DNA of 64,000 bases from Pseudomonas agarici (GCF_900109755.1 NZ_FOAR01000003.1:1-64000); one strand, 5' to 3'; shown: positions 26,420 to 38,155, counted from the stretch's first letter. A program made the numbers and translations. Notes: a model not told the origin generated them from the sequence alone.

Positions 26420-27244
26420 TCACATGCGCTGTAGGTCCCGTTGAGCCAACTGGGCAGCCGAGGTGCCCGGATACTGGGAAACCACCTGCTGCAAAATGCC
26501 CTTCACCTTATCGGTGTGCCCCAGCCGACGCTCTACGTCAGCCAGCTTGTACAGCGAGTCAGGTACCTTGGCATGCTTGGGATACAGCTGGCTGACTTTG
26601 GCAAAGGCCTGGCCGGCACCTTGCAAGTCGCCCTTGGCCAGGTTCACTTCACCCAGCCAGTATTGCGCATTGCCTGCGTATTGACTGTTCGGGTATTTGC
26701 GCAGAAAGGCGCCGAATGCCTGGCTGGCCTTGTCGAAATCCTTGGCTTTGATCAGGTCGAAAGCAGCGTCGTAGTACAGCTTTTCTTTCGCAGGATCGCC
26801 AGATTCACCGCTGGCCGCCGGGGCCAGGGCAGCAGGTGCAGCACCGACGCCGGCATTGACATCGCCACCGCCGGAAGAATTATCAGGCGCCGCAGTCGCC
26901 GGAGCGCCGCCACTGCCTATGCGCCGATCAAGATCCTGGTATCGCTCCAGGCTTTCCTGCTTCATGCGCGCTACATCATTTTGCAGAACTTCGATTACGC
27001 CTTGTTGCTGCGCAAGTTGTTCCTGCATGCGTTGCAATTGGTTGAACAATTCGCCCTGTGCCGAGACAGGGGCCGAAACCCCTCCCCCGGCATAGGCGCC
27101 GTTCGTACCGTAACCCGCAGGAGGATAACTCCCACCGCTATTGTTATAGCCGGAGTTGTTATCGACCACGGGAACCGCAGCCCACGCCGCAAGCGGCATG
27201 AGGCTGAGAGCCAATACAGTTACAGCACGACGGCACGTTCGCAT
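26420..27244 (-). CDS. cpoB: cell division coordinator CpoB (YbgF)
   Basis: A 274-residue periplasmic protein that links Tol energy state to septal peptidoglycan synthesis by PBP1B. The signal peptide ends near AAWAA (residue 22). A Gly/Asn/Ser-rich linker is followed by a trimeric coiled coil (about 60-95), a low-complexity Ala/Gly segment and three C-terminal TPRs (about 155-270). It is the last gene of the operon, 6 bp after pal. Confidence 0.93.
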   Translation of the reverse strand: MRTCRRAVTVLALSLMPLAAWAAVPVVDNNSGYNNSGGSYPPAGYGTNGAYAGGGVSAPVSAQGELFNQLQRMQEQLAQQQGVIEVLQNDVARMKQESLERYQDLDRRIGSGGAPATAAPDNSSGGGDVNAGVGAAPAALAPAASGESGDPAKEKLYYDAAFDLIKAKDFDKASQAFGAFLRKYPNSQYAGNAQYWLGEVNLAKGDLQGAGQAFAKVSQLYPKHAKVPDSLYKLADVERRLGHTDKVKGILQQVVSQYPGTSAAQLAQRDLQRM

Positions 27245-27250
27245 GACGAA

Positions 27251-27748
27251 TTACTTACGCAGTTCGACGCGACGGTTTTGAGCCCAGGACTGCTCGTCGT
27301 GGCCAGTAGCAACTGGACGCTCTTTACCGTAGGAAACCAATTCCAGCTGAGCTGGGGAAACACCCTGCAGTACCAGGTAGCGCTGAACGGCTTTCGCACG
27401 ACGCTCGCCCAGTGCCATGTTGTACTCACGAGTACCACGTTCGTCGGTGTTGCCTTCCAGAACGACACGAGCGCCGTTGGCTTTCAGGTCCTTGGCGTGA
27501 ACGTCCAGCGCACGCATGGCTTCTGGCTTCAGGTCCGAGCTATCGTATTCGAAGTAGAAGGTGGTGATTGCGCGCAGAGCAGCTTCTTCGCTCATCGAGC
27601 CATCGACGGCACCGGTGTTAGCGCTGTAACCAGCGTTTGGATCAACAGCGCCTTGACCGGCGTTGTCGCCGCCTTTGGACGAGCAACCTACAGCTACAGC
27701 CATGGCCAGAGCCAGCGCAGCAAATTTACCAAACTTCAGCATTTCCAT
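27251..27748 (-). CDS. pal: peptidoglycan-associated lipoprotein Pal (OprL)
   Basis: A 165-residue outer membrane lipoprotein. The lipobox AVGC gives the lipidated Cys near residue 22. The OmpA-like C-terminal domain includes [23 protein letters not shown] and NRRVEL, with the Asp and Arg that bind meso-diaminopimelate. It tethers the outer membrane to peptidoglycan and binds TolB. AGGAG lies 8 bp before the ATG. Confidence 0.97.
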   Translation of the reverse strand: MEMLKFGKFAALALAMAVAVGCSSKGGDNAGQGAVDPNAGYSANTGAVDGSMSEEAALRAITTFYFEYDSSDLKPEAMRALDVHAKDLKANGARVVLEGNTDERGTREYNMALGERRAKAVQRYLVLQGVSPAQLELVSYGKERPVATGHDEQSWAQNRRVELRK

Positions 27749-27800
27749 CGTGAAACTCCTAATGAACCCCAGTGTGTTAAGTAAAACGTACAGCGCCGCG

Positions 27801-29102
27801 TCAGTTCAGGTAAGGGGACCAGGAAGGTTCTCTGACTTCGCCTTGTGCGGTAGGAAGCGGGAGCCTTACGCGTCCGTTGATGGACACGAGCATCAAGACT
27901 CCCCGGCCCTGCTGGGCGGTGGCGTAGATTACCATGGTGCCGTTGGGCGCGACAGTAGCTGACTCATCAAGGTTAGTGTCTGTAAGGATTTTTACGCTGC
28001 CGCGCTGCAAATCCTGAGCGGCAACTCGGAAATTGGTGAAACCATCCTGACGGTGGATCATCACCAGCGTCTTTTCATCAGCCGACAGTTTCGGGTTGGC
28101 ATTGTAGTTACCGATAAAGGTCACCCGCTCCGCGCTGCCACCATTGACCTTGGTCTTGTAGATCTGCGGCTTGCCGCCGCGGTCGGAAGTGAAGTACAGC
28201 GTCGAGCCATCCTTGCCCCAGAACGGCTCGGTGTTGATGCCCGGACCGCTGGTTACACGGCTGATCTGACGCGAAGCCAGGTTCATCACGTAGATATCCG
28301 GGTTGCCGTCCTTGGACAGCACGAACGCCAGGCGCGTGCCATCTGGCGACCAGGCCGGCGCGCCGTTCAGACCTTCAAAGTTGGTGATCTGCTCACGACG
28401 ACCGGTGTCGATATGCTGGACGAAGATGCGTGGACGCTTCTGTTCGAACGACACATAGGCGATACGCTTGCCGTCCGGCGCAAAACGCGGCGAGAGGATC
28501 GGCTCGCGCGATTGCAACAGGGTCACCGCACGCGCGCCGTCATAGTCCGAGCGCTGTAGGGTGTAGCGGGTGTTGTTCACCGAGAAGCGCTCGGCTGTCA
28601 CGTACAGCATGCGGGTCGAGAACGCGCCCTTGATGCCGGTGAGCTTTTCGAACGACTGGTCGGCGATGTAGTGCGACATATCGCGCAGTTGCTCGGCAGT
28701 GCCCGACACGCTGCCGGCCAGCACCTGCTGCTCGGTGGCGACGTTGAACAGCGCATACTGTACCTGCAGGCGACCGCCTGCCGGGACAATGCTGCCGACC
28801 ATGAGGTACTGGGCGCCCAGGGCCTTCCAGTCACGGTAGATGACTTCGCTGGCCTGGGTCGGCAGGCTGATCATGTTCTGCTTCGGGATCGGCGAGTAGT
28901 AACCGGAGTTACGCAGGTCGTCGCCGACAATCTGGGCCATGTCATCCGGCAGCACGCTACCGCCCTGCCAACCGAACGGGACCACCGCAATCGGCGTCGC
29001 CCGGTCACTGCCACTGGTAACCAAAATGTTCTTTTCATCTGCTACCGCCATCCCTGCCAGACAGCAGATCACGACAAGCATTCCTCGAAGAAGGTTTCTC
29101 AC
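27801..29102 (-). CDS. tolB: Tol-Pal system beta-propeller protein TolB
   Basis: A 433-residue periplasmic protein with a signal peptide ([12 protein letters not shown]), an N-terminal alpha/beta domain (about 22-165) and a six-bladed beta-propeller with repeated [16 protein letters not shown] blades. The likely start is GTG at 29102, overlapping the tolA stop as GTGA; an ATG seven codons in is an alternative. It couples TolA to Pal. Confidence 0.95.
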   Translation of the reverse strand: MRNLLRGMLVVICCLAGMAVADEKNILVTSGSDRATPIAVVPFGWQGGSVLPDDMAQIVGDDLRNSGYYSPIPKQNMISLPTQASEVIYRDWKALGAQYLMVGSIVPAGGRLQVQYALFNVATEQQVLAGSVSGTAEQLRDMSHYIADQSFEKLTGIKGAFSTRMLYVTAERFSVNNTRYTLQRSDYDGARAVTLLQSREPILSPRFAPDGKRIAYVSFEQKRPRIFVQHIDTGRREQITNFEGLNGAPAWSPDGTRLAFVLSKDGNPDIYVMNLASRQISRVTSGPGINTEPFWGKDGSTLYFTSDRGGKPQIYKTKVNGGSAERVTFIGNYNANPKLSADEKTLVMIHRQDGFTNFRVAAQDLQRGSVKILTDTNLDESATVAPNGTMVIYATAQQGRGVLMLVSINGRVRLPLPTAQGEVREPSWSPYLN

Positions 29103-30178
29103 AAGGCTAGATCCTCAGGTGTGAATGTCATCTTGAATGAACGATAAGGAGCGAAGTCGCTCGGTTTCATTCCCTGCATTTCTGTCAAACGACCAATATT
29201 CTTGACCGCCGCTACCGCCGATGCGTCAAACGGCCCATCGCCACTGGATTTGGCCACCGAGACCGTGGTCACGGTACCATCCGGCAACATGCCGATCTGC
29301 AGCACCACCGTCATCCCTTTACGTGCCGAAGGCGGGCGAGCCCAACCCTCCGCGGCACGGGCGCGAATTAGATCGTCGAAACTGCCCGCGGTTTCATCGC
29401 CCTGCTCATCCGCCAGGGCCTGCTGGCGCTGCGGCGTATCGGAAAGCAAATCGGCCAGGGCTTGGGCCTTCTTCTCCTCGGCGGATTTACGCGCGGCATC
29501 CTGCGACTTTTTCTTCGCCGCATCGGCCGCTGCTTTCTTCTTCGCGTCTTCGGCGACCTTCTTCTTCGCCTCTTCCGCTTCAGCTTTTTTCTTGGCGTCC
29601 TCCGCGGCCTTCTTCTTCGCGTCTTCGACTATCTTTTTCTTCGCTTCCTCAGCCGCCTTTTTCTTGGCCTCTTCTTCAGCGACCTTCTTGGCTTCTTCTT
29701 CGGCTTTCTTCTTGGCTATATCAGCCAATTGTTTCTCTTCAACCTTTTTCGCCTCGGCGGCCTTCTTCGCGTCGTCGGCTTTCTTGGCTTCGTCGGCCTT
29801 CTTTGCCTCGTCCGCTTTCTTGGCTTCGTCAGCTTTTTTCGCTTCTTCGGTCTTTTGAGCGGCCTCTTCTTTCTTTTTTTCCGCTGCCTTTATCGCTTCC
29901 TGCTCGACCTTCTTCTGTTCCATCTGCTCGACTTCGGTCTGGCGCGCGGCGGATTTCTTCGCCTCACCCGCAATCTTCTGATTGGTCTGGGTGGTTGCCT
30001 GACTCTTCGATTTCAGTTGGTACAGAGTCGCCTGGACGATGGGCTTGGCCGGCGGCAGTTCCGGAGTCATGGCAAAGCTGGCGAACAACATGCCGAAAAT
30101 CAGGAGGTGCAAGCCTATCGCCCAGACGCTGGGCCAGAAGTAGCTTTCCGAGGTGGACGGCTCTCGCTGTTGCTGCAT
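29099..30178 (-). CDS. tolA: TolA
   Basis: A 359-residue inner membrane protein. One transmembrane helix ([17 protein letters not shown], about 19-38) is followed by a long Lys/Ala/Glu helical domain II (about 70-245) and a globular domain III (about 265-359). Domain II includes four near-tandem KKADEA units encoded at about 29756-29850, the kind of repeat that varies in copy number between strains. It carries proton-motive energy from TolQR to Pal-TolB and overlaps both neighbours. Confidence 0.95.
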   Translation of the reverse strand: MQQQREPSTSESYFWPSVWAIGLHLLIFGMLFASFAMTPELPPAKPIVQATLYQLKSKSQATTQTNQKIAGEAKKSAARQTEVEQMEQKKVEQEAIKAAEKKKEEAAQKTEEAKKADEAKKADEAKKADEAKKADDAKKAAEAKKVEEKQLADIAKKKAEEEAKKVAEEEAKKKAAEEAKKKIVEDAKKKAAEDAKKKAEAEEAKKKVAEDAKKKAAADAAKKKSQDAARKSAEEKKAQALADLLSDTPQRQQALADEQGDETAGSFDDLIRARAAEGWARPPSARKGMTVVLQIGMLPDGTVTTVSVAKSSGDGPFDASAVAAVKNIGRLTEMQGMKPSDFAPYRSFKMTFTPEDLAL

Positions 30179-30630
30179 CAGGGCGCCTCGGTAATCAAGC
30201 CAACATTACCGACCCCTGCTTTTTGCAGACCGCCCATGGCTCCCATGACGGCACCGTAGTCGACGCTTTTGTCGCCACGAATGAAGACCTGGGTGTGCTT
30301 GCCGCCCTCGTTGCCGGCGCGAATGATCTTGGTCACGGCGTCGGTCATCTGCGGCAAGGTCATGGCCTTGTCCTGCTGCTTTTCGGTGTCGACTTCACTG
30401 CCAAGATTCCAGTAGTAGGTCTTGTCAGCCTTGATCGAAATGGTCAGGACCTGGGTGTTGTTGTCCTGCGGCAAGGCTTCGCTGGAAACCTTGGGCAGAT
30501 CGACTTTCACGCCCTGGTTGAGCATCGGTGCGGTAACCATGAAGATAACCAGCAATACCAACATCACGTCGATGTATGGCACCACGTTCATCTCGGCAAC
30601 CGGCTTGCGTTTGTGGCGAACTCGGGCCAT
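30178..30630 (-). CDS. tolR: TolR
   Basis: A 150-residue ExbD/TolR-family protein. A single transmembrane helix (VPYIDVMLVLLVIFMVTAP) contains the ion-path Asp, followed by a periplasmic dimerisation domain. With TolQ it forms the proton-driven motor. It ends within the tolA start codon and begins 14 bp after tolQ. Confidence 0.96.
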   Translation of the reverse strand: MARVRHKRKPVAEMNVVPYIDVMLVLLVIFMVTAPMLNQGVKVDLPKVSSEALPQDNNTQVLTISIKADKTYYWNLGSEVDTEKQQDKAMTLPQMTDAVTKIIRAGNEGGKHTQVFIRGDKSVDYGAVMGAMGGLQKAGVGNVGLITEAP

Positions 30631-30644
30631 GGGGATTTACCTGC

Positions 30645-31340
30645 TCACTCTTCGCTGGTGTGCACTTTACGGTGCAGGATCGCCTGGAACTCGTCGGCGA
30701 AGGTGTAATAACGGCTGATCAGGGTTTCACCGCGGGCGGCAAACCGGTTGTAGGCGATCACCGCCGGAATCGCCGCGAACAGGCCAATGGCGGTGGCGAC
30801 CAAGGCCTCGGAAATACCGGGAGCAACAGTGGCCAGGGTCGCCTGCTGGGCAGTCGCCAGGCCACGGAAGGAATTCATGATCCCCCAGACGGTGCCGAAC
30901 AGGCCGATATACGGGCTGACGGAACCCACGGTCGCAAGGAACGGCAGACTCTGCTCGAGTTTTTCCTCCTCGCGGGAAATGGCCACGCGCATGGCACGGG
31001 ACACGCCTTCCATCACCGCCTCCGGATCGACACCCGATTGCTGGCGCAGACGAGAAAATTCCTTGAAGCCGGCGCGGAAGATCTGCTCGACCCCCGAGTC
31101 CGGATCTGGGTTGCTACCGGCCTGACGGTACAACTTGGACAGGTCGATACCCGACCAGAAGCGTTCCTCGAAGCTCTCCAGAGCACGACGACCGGCGCGC
31201 AGCAGATTACTGCGCTGAAAAATCATGATCCACGAGGTGACTGAGGCAGCCACCAGGATCAGCATGACCAACTGCACCACGATGCTGGCATTGCTGACCA
31301 GACTCCACATGGAGGTATGGTCGACGACGTTAGCTTCCAC
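30645..31340 (-). CDS. tolQ: TolQ
   Basis: A 231-residue ExbB/TolQ-family protein with three transmembrane helices (about 17-40, 135-160, 172-195) and the conserved [19 protein letters not shown] block. The start is GTG at 31340, backed by AGGAG 10 bp upstream and by the P. aeruginosa-like N-terminus EANVVDH; a longer frame reads into ybgC. It overlaps the ybgC end by 11 bp. Confidence 0.95.
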   Translation of the reverse strand: MEANVVDHTSMWSLVSNASIVVQLVMLILVAASVTSWIMIFQRSNLLRAGRRALESFEERFWSGIDLSKLYRQAGSNPDPDSGVEQIFRAGFKEFSRLRQQSGVDPEAVMEGVSRAMRVAISREEEKLEQSLPFLATVGSVSPYIGLFGTVWGIMNSFRGLATAQQATLATVAPGISEALVATAIGLFAAIPAVIAYNRFAARGETLISRYYTFADEFQAILHRKVHTSEE

Positions 31341-31797
31341 GCTTTTTCTCCTGCTGTAAGTGAGTACCCGCGCCGCTTGAGTCGGCAAAGGCCGACCGCA
31401 AGGCTTCTGGAATGGCCCGGGGTTTCAAACTGTCGGCGCGCACGCACGCCACCAGAAACTGCCCTTCACAGAGCAGTGTTGAATCCGTTGCTCGCCGAAC
31501 CTGCTGCTTGAAACGCAGGCTCGCTCGGTTCAATTCAATGACATCAGCGCTGACCGACAGCTCGTCGTCCAGTCGCGCCGGCGCGTGGTAACGCGCTTCG
31601 CTGGAATGTACGACGAACAGCAGGTTCTCCCCCATCAGCTGCGATTGGGCAAAACCCAGCGCCCTCAGCCGCTCGGTTCGAGCCCGCTCCATGAATTTAA
31701 GGTAATTAACGTAATACACGATGCCGCCAGCATCGGTGTCCTCGTAATAAACGCGACAGCGATGTGCGAACGACTGAACCCCGTTTTGCGCGCGCAT
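31330..31797 (-). CDS. ybgC: acyl-CoA thioesterase YbgC
   Basis: A 155-residue hot-dog-fold thioesterase. The 4-hydroxybenzoyl-CoA thioesterase-type motif [18 protein letters not shown] carries the catalytic Asp. It heads the tol-pal operon as in most gammaproteobacteria, where it is tied to phospholipid metabolism at the inner membrane. The tail from about residue 132 is low in conservation and overlaps tolQ. Confidence 0.93.
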   Translation of the reverse strand: MRAQNGVQSFAHRCRVYYEDTDAGGIVYYVNYLKFMERARTERLRALGFAQSQLMGENLLFVVHSSEARYHAPARLDDELSVSADVIELNRASLRFKQQVRRATDSTLLCEGQFLVACVRADSLKPRAIPEALRSAFADSSGAGTHLQQEKKRGS

Positions 31798-31934
31798 ACT
31801 CTAGTGCTTACTCCTCAGGTTGCCAATCCGGCCAGGCAACTGTTTTTCATACTTCCACGACTTTTTGCATAAAGATTTGTGACACGTACCTTCGGACAAC
31901 GCAAACATCGAATAAATCAGCCTCGGTCTTGCCT

Positions 31935-32993
31935 TTACTCGTCCAGCGCATCAAGAAACCCGTCTGCTACGGGCATTTCACCTAAACGTGAGGGAATGTT
32001 CAAACCGAAGTGCAAATACGCGTGCCGGGTGACCACCCGCCCACGGGAAGTACGCATGATGTAGCCCTGTTGGATCAGGTAGGGTTCGAGCACATCCTCG
32101 ATGGTGTGCCTTTCCTCGCTGATCGCCGCCGCGAGGCTGTCCACCCCCACCGGGCCACCGTCGAACTTCTCGATCATGGTCAACAACAGACGTCGGTCCT
32201 GGTGATCGAAACCGTGCTCGTCGACATCCAGCAGGTTCAGCGCCAGGTCAGCGACCGCCTTGGTAATATGCCCCTTGGCCCGCACCTCGGCGAAATCACG
32301 GACTCGCCGCAATAATCGGTTGGCGATCCGCGGCGTACCGCGCGCGCGCCGAGCGATCTCGAAAGCCCCCTCGGGATCCAGCGGCAACCCGAGAATCCCA
32401 GCCGAACGACTGACGATGGTCGCCAGATCCGCGGTGCTATAGAACTCAAGACGCTGCACGATACCGAAGCGGTCACGCAACGGATTGGTCAACATACCCG
32501 CGCGAGTGGTCGCCCCTACCAGGGTGAACGGCGGCAAATCCAGCTTGATCGACCGTGCGGCCGGGCCTTCGCCGATCATGATATCGAGCTGAAAGTCCTC
32601 CATCGCCGGATACAATACCTCCTCGACAATCGGCGACAGGCGGTGGATTTCGTCGATGAAGAGCACATCGTGGGGCTCGAGATTGGTCAGTAGCGCCGCC
32701 AGGTCGCCCGCCCGTTCCAACACCGGTCCGGACGTGCTCTTGATCGATACCCCCATCTCCTGGGCGATGATATTGGCCAGGGTAGTCTTGCCCAACCCCG
32801 GCGGCCCGAAGATCAAGGTGTGGTCAAGGGACTCGTTGCGGCCCCGGGCCGCCTGGATAAACAGCTCCATCTGCTCCTTGACCGTGGGCTGACCGATGTA
32901 CTCGGCCAGGCTCAGCGGACGAATTGCCCGGTCCTGGACCTCCTCGCGGTCGCGCCCGCCGGAGGCGGTTATCAAACGATCGGCTTCAATCAC
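31935..32993 (-). CDS. ruvB: Holliday junction branch migration ATPase RuvB
   Basis: A 352-residue AAA+ motor. Walker [11 protein letters not shown], Walker [10 protein letters not shown] and sensor GATTRAGML are visible, and the C-terminal winged helix includes [12 protein letters not shown]. It drives branch migration with RuvA. The start is GTG at 32993, immediately after the ruvA stop codon. Confidence 0.97.
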   Translation of the reverse strand: MIEADRLITASGGRDREEVQDRAIRPLSLAEYIGQPTVKEQMELFIQAARGRNESLDHTLIFGPPGLGKTTLANIIAQEMGVSIKSTSGPVLERAGDLAALLTNLEPHDVLFIDEIHRLSPIVEEVLYPAMEDFQLDIMIGEGPAARSIKLDLPPFTLVGATTRAGMLTNPLRDRFGIVQRLEFYSTADLATIVSRSAGILGLPLDPEGAFEIARRARGTPRIANRLLRRVRDFAEVRAKGHITKAVADLALNLLDVDEHGFDHQDRRLLLTMIEKFDGGPVGVDSLAAAISEERHTIEDVLEPYLIQQGYIMRTSRGRVVTRHAYLHFGLNIPSRLGEMPVADGFLDALDE

Positions 32994-33620
32994 TTAAATC
33001 ATTCCCTTCAGGGCGCGGCGAATCATATCTTCGCTGCTCAAGCCTTTCTCTTTGATGGCAGACACCGCCTTGCTGGCTTCCTGTGGCTTGTAGCCCAGGG
33101 AAATCAGTGCGCTGACCGCATCCGTCTCGGCACTCGCAACCGGCACCGGCACCGGCACCGGCGGCGAGCCATCCGGCTGGTTGGGCACCAACGCAAACAT
33201 GCTCGGCACGGTTTCCCAAGCCTTGAAGCGGTCCTTGAGCTCGACCAGCAGACGCTCGGCGGTCTTCTTGCCGACCCCCGGCACCTTGACCAAGGCCGAA
33301 GTATCCTGGGCCGACACGCAACGTACCAGCTCATCAACCTCCAGGCTGGACATCAACGCCAGCGCCAGCTTGGGTCCGACACCATTCAGGCGGATCAGCT
33401 CGCGAAAGAAGTCACGCTCGCGCTTGCCGACAAAGCCATAGAGTAACTGGGCATCCTCGCGCACGACCAAATGGGTGTGCAGCGTCAGCGGTTCGCCGAC
33501 CGACGGCAGACGATAGAGCGTGGTCATCGGGACCTCCAGCTCATAGCCGAGTCCATTCACATCCAGGATAAGGTGCGGCGGCTGTTTTTCAGCCAGGGTA
33601 CCGCGCAAGCGTCCAATCAC
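32994..33620 (-). CDS. ruvA: Holliday junction recognition protein RuvA
   Basis: A 208-residue protein with an OB fold (about 1-65), helix-hairpin-helix pairs ([13 protein letters not shown] and [12 protein letters not shown]), a Pro/Val linker and a C-terminal RuvB-binding three-helix domain. The start is GTG at 33620 in the usual MIGRLRG context. It is followed directly by ruvB. Confidence 0.96.
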   Translation of the reverse strand: MIGRLRGTLAEKQPPHLILDVNGLGYELEVPMTTLYRLPSVGEPLTLHTHLVVREDAQLLYGFVGKRERDFFRELIRLNGVGPKLALALMSSLEVDELVRCVSAQDTSALVKVPGVGKKTAERLLVELKDRFKAWETVPSMFALVPNQPDGSPPVPVPVPVASAETDAVSALISLGYKPQEASKAVSAIKEKGLSSEDMIRRALKGMI

Positions 33621-33735
33621 GTATCAGATCCTTATTTCCGGCCAGGCCAGGGGGCTGATGAACAGGCCGATAGACCTGCCATCATCCGGCAGGACACGCT
33701 ATCGGCAAGCAAAATTGTTTAAGCTGATGATGCTA

Positions 33736-34260
33736 TCAGAGACGCAGGCGACCGCCACGAGCCCGTGCCGCCCCCAATCCATGGGACAACAGGCTCGAAC
33801 GCGTGTGTGCATGGCACAAGGCGATCGCCAACGCATCCGAGGCGTCGACCTGCGGCTTGCTGGTCAACTTGAGCAAGTGCATCACCATCATCATCACCTG
33901 TTCCTTGTTCGCGCCGCCCGTACCGGCCACCGCCTGCTTGACCTGCGTCGCCGTGTACTCGGCAATCTCCAGGTTCTCTTCGGCCCCGGCGACAATCGCC
34001 GCGCCACGCGCCTGGCCGAGCTTGAGCGCCGAATCGGGGTTCTTTGCCATGAACACCTTTTCGATGCCCATGGTCACCGGCTCATAGGTCTGGATCACCT
34101 CCCGCACACTGCGGTAGACCACTTGCAACCGCTCGCGCAGCTCACCACTGCCGGTGCGAATGCACCCCGACGCCACATAGACACAGCCACGCCCAGTGTC
34201 GCGTACCACACCGTAACCGGTAATTCGCGACCCTGGATCGATACCAAGAATAAGAGTCAT
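33736..34260 (-). CDS. ruvC: Holliday junction resolvase RuvC
   Basis: A 174-residue RNase H-fold endonuclease. Catalytic acidic residues are Asp7 ([12 protein letters not shown]), Glu in MGIEKVF and the Asp pair in [12 protein letters not shown]. It cuts junctions presented by RuvAB. It lies 115 bp before ruvA, and the order ruvC-ruvA-ruvB matches other pseudomonads. Confidence 0.96.
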   Translation of the reverse strand: MTLILGIDPGSRITGYGVVRDTGRGCVYVASGCIRTGSGELRERLQVVYRSVREVIQTYEPVTMGIEKVFMAKNPDSALKLGQARGAAIVAGAEENLEIAEYTATQVKQAVAGTGGANKEQVMMMVMHLLKLTSKPQVDASDALAIALCHAHTRSSLLSHGLGAARARGGRLRL

Positions 34261-34406
34261 AACGCCTGCGGTTTAATCGAGAAAGCCTGCCAATGACGCC
34301 TAGTATCTACTGTATATGCATGCAGGTCGATAGCGTGTCGCCCAGAGGACGCCAGTCCTTTGCGCTGCAACGGGAGACGCCCCTGTCAGACAGGAGCGTA
34401 AGTCGG

Positions 34407-35153
34407 TCAGCCGAGCTGTTCCAGCACAGCCTCGGGAATTTCCGCGTTGGAGTAGACGTTTTGCACATCATCCAGGTCTTCGAGCATGTCGATCATTTTC
34501 AGGACCTTCTCCGCACCTTCGAGATCGAGTTCGGCACTGGTGGTCGCCAGCATGACGATTTCCGCATCGCCGGCCTTGAACCCAGCAGCCTCCAAGGCGT
34601 TACGCACCGCGTAGAAACCGGAAAACGAAGTGAAGACATCGATCGAACCATCTTCATTGGTCACCACGTCGTCGGCATCAGCCTCCATCGCAGCTTCCAT
34701 CAGCGCATCTTCGTCGACGCCCAGCGCGAAGGATATCTGCCCCTTGCGCTCGAACAGATAGGCCACCGAGCCGTCGGTGCCGAGGTTGCCGCCACATTTG
34801 CTGAAGGCATGACGCACGGCGGCGGCGGTACGATTGCGGTTATCGGTCATGCATTCGACCATCACCGCCACACCGCCCGGACCGTAACCTTCATAGCTCA
34901 GTTCGACCATGTCGTCGGTGTCGGCGGCGCCGGCACCGCGGGCCACGGCGCGGTCGATGATGTCGCGACTCATGTTCGCACCCAAGGCCTTGTCCAGGGC
35001 CAGGCGCAAGCGTGGATTGGAGCCCGGCTCAGCACCACCCTGCCGGGCGGCAACAGTCAGCTCGCGAATCCACTTGGTGAAGATCTTGCCCTTCTTGGCA
35101 TCCTGACGTTCTTTGCGGTGCTTGATGTTCGCCCACTTGGAATGACCCGCCAT
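34407..35153 (-). CDS. yebC: YebC/PmpR-family protein
   Basis: A 248-residue three-domain protein starting [14 protein letters not shown]. Family members act as transcription regulators (PmpR in P. aeruginosa) and, more recently, as ribosome-associated translation factors at difficult peptide bonds. The start at 35153 is the conserved one; the longer frame is not. It lies between aspS and ruvC on the same strand. Which activity dominates here is unknown. Confidence 0.94.
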   Translation of the reverse strand: MAGHSKWANIKHRKERQDAKKGKIFTKWIRELTVAARQGGAEPGSNPRLRLALDKALGANMSRDIIDRAVARGAGAADTDDMVELSYEGYGPGGVAVMVECMTDNRNRTAAAVRHAFSKCGGNLGTDGSVAYLFERKGQISFALGVDEDALMEAAMEADADDVVTNEDGSIDVFTSFSGFYAVRNALEAAGFKAGDAEIVMLATTSAELDLEGAEKVLKMIDMLEDLDDVQNVYSNAEIPEAVLEQLG

Positions 35154-35243
35154 AACTTGCTCCGATGCTCTTTGAAAAATTGCCTTGAAACATTGCCCGC
35201 CACGCAATCAATACGGGTTGGCAAGCGAAATTTTCGACCCTAT

Positions 35244-35274
35244 ATAAAGAAAGGGCGCATCCAAGGATGCGCCC
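35244..35274 (-). terminator. terminator of aspS
   Basis: GGGCGCATCC (35253-35262) and GGATGCGCCC (35265-35274) make a perfect 10-bp stem with a 2-nt gap, followed on the minus strand by TTTCTTTATA. It lies 13 bp after the aspS stop. Confidence 0.8.
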
Positions 35275-35286
35275 GCAAGCACCGAG

Positions 35287-37062
35287 TTACTCGGCCTTGG
35301 GTGTTTCACGCAGGCGAATGTGCAGCTCGCGCAACGCCTTGGCGTCCACCAGGCCCGGTGCCTGGGTCATGACACAGGCCGCGCTCTGGGTTTTCGGGAA
35401 GGCGATCACTTCGCGGATCGATTGGGCACCAGTCATCAGCATCACCAGACGGTCGAGGCCGAAAGCCAGACCACCGTGGGGTGGAGCACCGTATTTCAGC
35501 GCATCGAGCAGGAAGCCGAACTTCTCTTCCTGTTCCGCTTCACTGATACCCAGCAGACGGAACACCGCCTGTTGCATTTCCTTACGGTGGATACGGATCG
35601 AACCGCCGCCTAACTCGGTGCCGTTCAGGACCATGTCGTAGGCGCGGGACAGCGCGGCGGCAGGGTTGGCCTGCAACTCTTCGGGCGAGCACTTCGGCGC
35701 GGTGAACGGATGATGCAAGGCGGTGAAGCTGCCGTCTTCGTTCTCCTCGAACATCGGGAAGTCGACGACCCACAGCGGCGCCCACTCGCTGGTCAGCAGC
35801 TCGAGGTCGTGACCGATCTTGATCCGCAGCGCGCCCAGGGCCTCGCTGACGATCTTGGCCTTGTCGGCACCGAAGAACACGATATCGCCATCGACCGCGC
35901 CGACGCGATCGAGGATCACGTTAAGGTTGGCCTCGGGGATGTTCTTGACGATCGGCGATTGCAGGCCTTCCACGCCCTTGGCGCGTTCGTTGACCTTGAT
36001 GTACGCCAGGCCCTTGGCACCATAGATACCGACGAACTTGGTGTAGTCATCGATCTTGCTGCGCGGCATGCTCGCCGCACCGGGGACACGCAAGGCGGCC
36101 ACGCGGCATTTCGGGTCGTTGGCCGGGCCGCTGAACACCTTGAATTCAACGTCCTTGAGCTGGTCGGCGACGTCCACCAGTTCCAGCGGGATACGCAGGT
36201 CCGGCTTGTCGGAGCCATAACGGCGCATGGCCTCGTCCCACGTCATGTGCGGGAACTCGCCGAACTCCTGACCCAACACTTCCTTGAATAAGTTGCGAAT
36301 CATGCCTTCGGTCAGGCCCATGATGTCTTTTTCATCGAGGAAGCTGGTCTCGATGTCGATCTGAGTGAATTCCGGCTGGCGGTCGGCACGCAGGTCTTCG
36401 TCGCGAAAACACTTGGCGATCTGGTAGTAACGGTCGAAGCCGGCCACCATCAGCAGTTGCTTGAACAACTGCGGCGATTGCGGCAGGGCAAAGAAGCTGC
36501 CGGCATGGGTACGGCTCGGTACCAGATAGTCACGAGCGCCTTCTGGCGTCGCACGGGTCAGGATCGGTGTCTCGACGTCGAGAAAACCGTTTTCGTCCAG
36601 GTAACGACGGATGCTGGTGGTCATGCGCGAACGCAGGCGCAGCTTCTCGGCCATTTCCGGGCGACGCAGATCGATAAAGCGATAGCGCAGGCGGGTTTCT
36701 TCGCCGACATCGGAGTACTCGTTGAGCGGAAACGGCGGGGTTTCCGCTTCGTTCAGCACTTCCAGCTCGTAACCGAGCACTTCGATTGCACCGGAGGCCA
36801 TGTTGGCGTTACCGGCACCGGCTGGGCGCAGGCGCACCTTGCCGGTGATCTTCACCACGTACTCACTGCGCACACGATCGGCGGCGGCAAAGGTGTCGGC
36901 ACGATCCGGGTCGAAGACCACCTGGGCCAGACCTTCGCGATCACGGATATCGAGGAAAATCACCCCGCCATGGTCACGACGACGGTGGACCCATCCGCAA
37001 AGGGTGACTTCCTGGCCTTCAAGACTCTCGTTCAGTTGGCCGCAATAATGGCTGCGCATCAT
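35287..37062 (-). CDS. aspS: aspartyl-tRNA synthetase (bacterial type)
   Basis: A 591-residue class II synthetase. The N-terminal OB anticodon-binding domain (about 1-110), motif 2 ([18 protein letters not shown]), the bacterial insert (about 290-420) and motif 3 ([12 protein letters not shown]) are visible. Pseudomonas enzymes of this type are generally non-discriminating and charge tRNA-Asn too, with GatCAB correction. There are two adjacent ATGs; the first is used. It is the most upstream gene of the aspS-yebC-ruv run. Confidence 0.96.
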   Translation of the reverse strand: MMRSHYCGQLNESLEGQEVTLCGWVHRRRDHGGVIFLDIRDREGLAQVVFDPDRADTFAAADRVRSEYVVKITGKVRLRPAGAGNANMASGAIEVLGYELEVLNEAETPPFPLNEYSDVGEETRLRYRFIDLRRPEMAEKLRLRSRMTTSIRRYLDENGFLDVETPILTRATPEGARDYLVPSRTHAGSFFALPQSPQLFKQLLMVAGFDRYYQIAKCFRDEDLRADRQPEFTQIDIETSFLDEKDIMGLTEGMIRNLFKEVLGQEFGEFPHMTWDEAMRRYGSDKPDLRIPLELVDVADQLKDVEFKVFSGPANDPKCRVAALRVPGAASMPRSKIDDYTKFVGIYGAKGLAYIKVNERAKGVEGLQSPIVKNIPEANLNVILDRVGAVDGDIVFFGADKAKIVSEALGALRIKIGHDLELLTSEWAPLWVVDFPMFEENEDGSFTALHHPFTAPKCSPEELQANPAAALSRAYDMVLNGTELGGGSIRIHRKEMQQAVFRLLGISEAEQEEKFGFLLDALKYGAPPHGGLAFGLDRLVMLMTGAQSIREVIAFPKTQSAACVMTQAPGLVDAKALRELHIRLRETPKAE

Positions 37063-37155
37063 GGTCGTGGTTTCACTTCTCGTAATTCGAATTCGGTGAG
37101 GTCTTGCGCACCGTAGTACCTGTAGCGCGCAAGAGCCTGCTCGTGTGATTCATTT

Positions 37156-37377
37156 TCAGTCGGCTTTGTCGCCACCGGCCAGGTTTTTCTTGGCGCCGGT
37201 CTTGAAATCGGTCTCGTACCAACCGCTACCGCCGAGGCGGAAACCGGGCATCGAAAGCATCTTTTTCAACGCTGGCGCCTGGCAGGCCGGGCAATCGACC
37301 AGAGGGGCGGCGCTGATTTTCTGAATGGCTTCCAACTGATGAGCACAGGAAGCGCATTGGTAGTCGTACATGGGCAT
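37156..37377 (-). CDS. FmdB-family zinc ribbon protein
   Basis: A 73-residue protein starting MPMYDYQCASCAHQ. The two CxxC pairs (QCASC and DCPAC) form a zinc ribbon characteristic of the FmdB/CxxC_CXXC_SSSS family. The C-terminal GSGWYETDFKTG is also typical. Function in bacteria is poorly defined, possibly regulatory. It is upstream of aspS on the same strand, a common pairing. Confidence 0.85.
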   Translation of the reverse strand: MPMYDYQCASCAHQLEAIQKISAAPLVDCPACQAPALKKMLSMPGFRLGGSGWYETDFKTGAKKNLAGGDKAD

Positions 37378-37588
37378 GGGGCATCTCGACAATCAGATAA
37401 CGACATCACTGCTGCCCGAGCCCAGAGTCGGGCCATGCAGCAAAGAGCGGGATTATATCCGTTAAATCGAGGCTTTGCAGCCGTATGACCGACCGTCCCG
37501 CTCAGTGTATTCGCCAAATACCGACAGGCGCCTCCTTTCAAGACATTCTACAAGCTGAACGCCAGAGCGGGACGCCTCTCACCCGCAA

Positions 37589-37924
37589 TCAGGCCGAACG
37601 GTGCAAACCACCCGATGTCAAAAGATGCACCATGCAGACCACACGAATCAAACCACTGAAATTCTTTACCCCTCCATAACGCAGATGTACCTCCATATCG
37701 ACATTGGAAAGCAGCGCATTGACCGTGCACTGGTTGATGCCGGCCATGTCGGACAACACTTTCCAATACACCTCCTCCAAGCGCAGACAGGTTGCAAACC
37801 CATTCAGGCGAACCGATCGCGATACCGGTTTTGCCAATCCGATATCAAACTCCAGCAACATGGGTTCCGTCCTGGCTTTACGAAACAAACCAGTCTCCCC
37901 CACACACTGACTTAACTGCACCAT
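37589..37924 (-). CDS. ribbon-helix-helix domain protein
   Basis: A 111-residue protein. The core SRSVRLNGFATCLRLE followed by an amphipathic helix pair (VYWKVLSDMAGIN, then TVNALLSNVDMEV) fits the RHH_4 type ribbon-helix-helix DNA-binding fold. The following NFSGLIRVVCMVHLL block is typical of its relatives in proteobacteria. It probably acts as a dimeric regulator; target unknown. The start at 37924 has GAGG close upstream. It is monocistronic between fmdB-like and dps-like genes. Confidence 0.7.
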   Translation of the reverse strand: MVQLSQCVGETGLFRKARTEPMLLEFDIGLAKPVSRSVRLNGFATCLRLEEVYWKVLSDMAGINQCTVNALLSNVDMEVHLRYGGVKNFSGLIRVVCMVHLLTSGGLHRSA

Positions 37925-38155
37925 CTTCCTCGCACTCCGTCGCTACATGCCTTTGAATAAAGACATTCCTGGAAAATCTCTTTTACATAAAACATTAAGC
38001 AAAAGTTCTTATCCAGCGGACCGGACCATGAAAACCGTAGGATGAGGCAACCAGAAAATGCAGAACAGCGACGCGAGCCGGCAGGAACGGCATGCCCGCA
38101 CACACCTGGCAATCGCACGAATGAAGCCACAAGGACCTCATCCGCGCGCCAAGCC

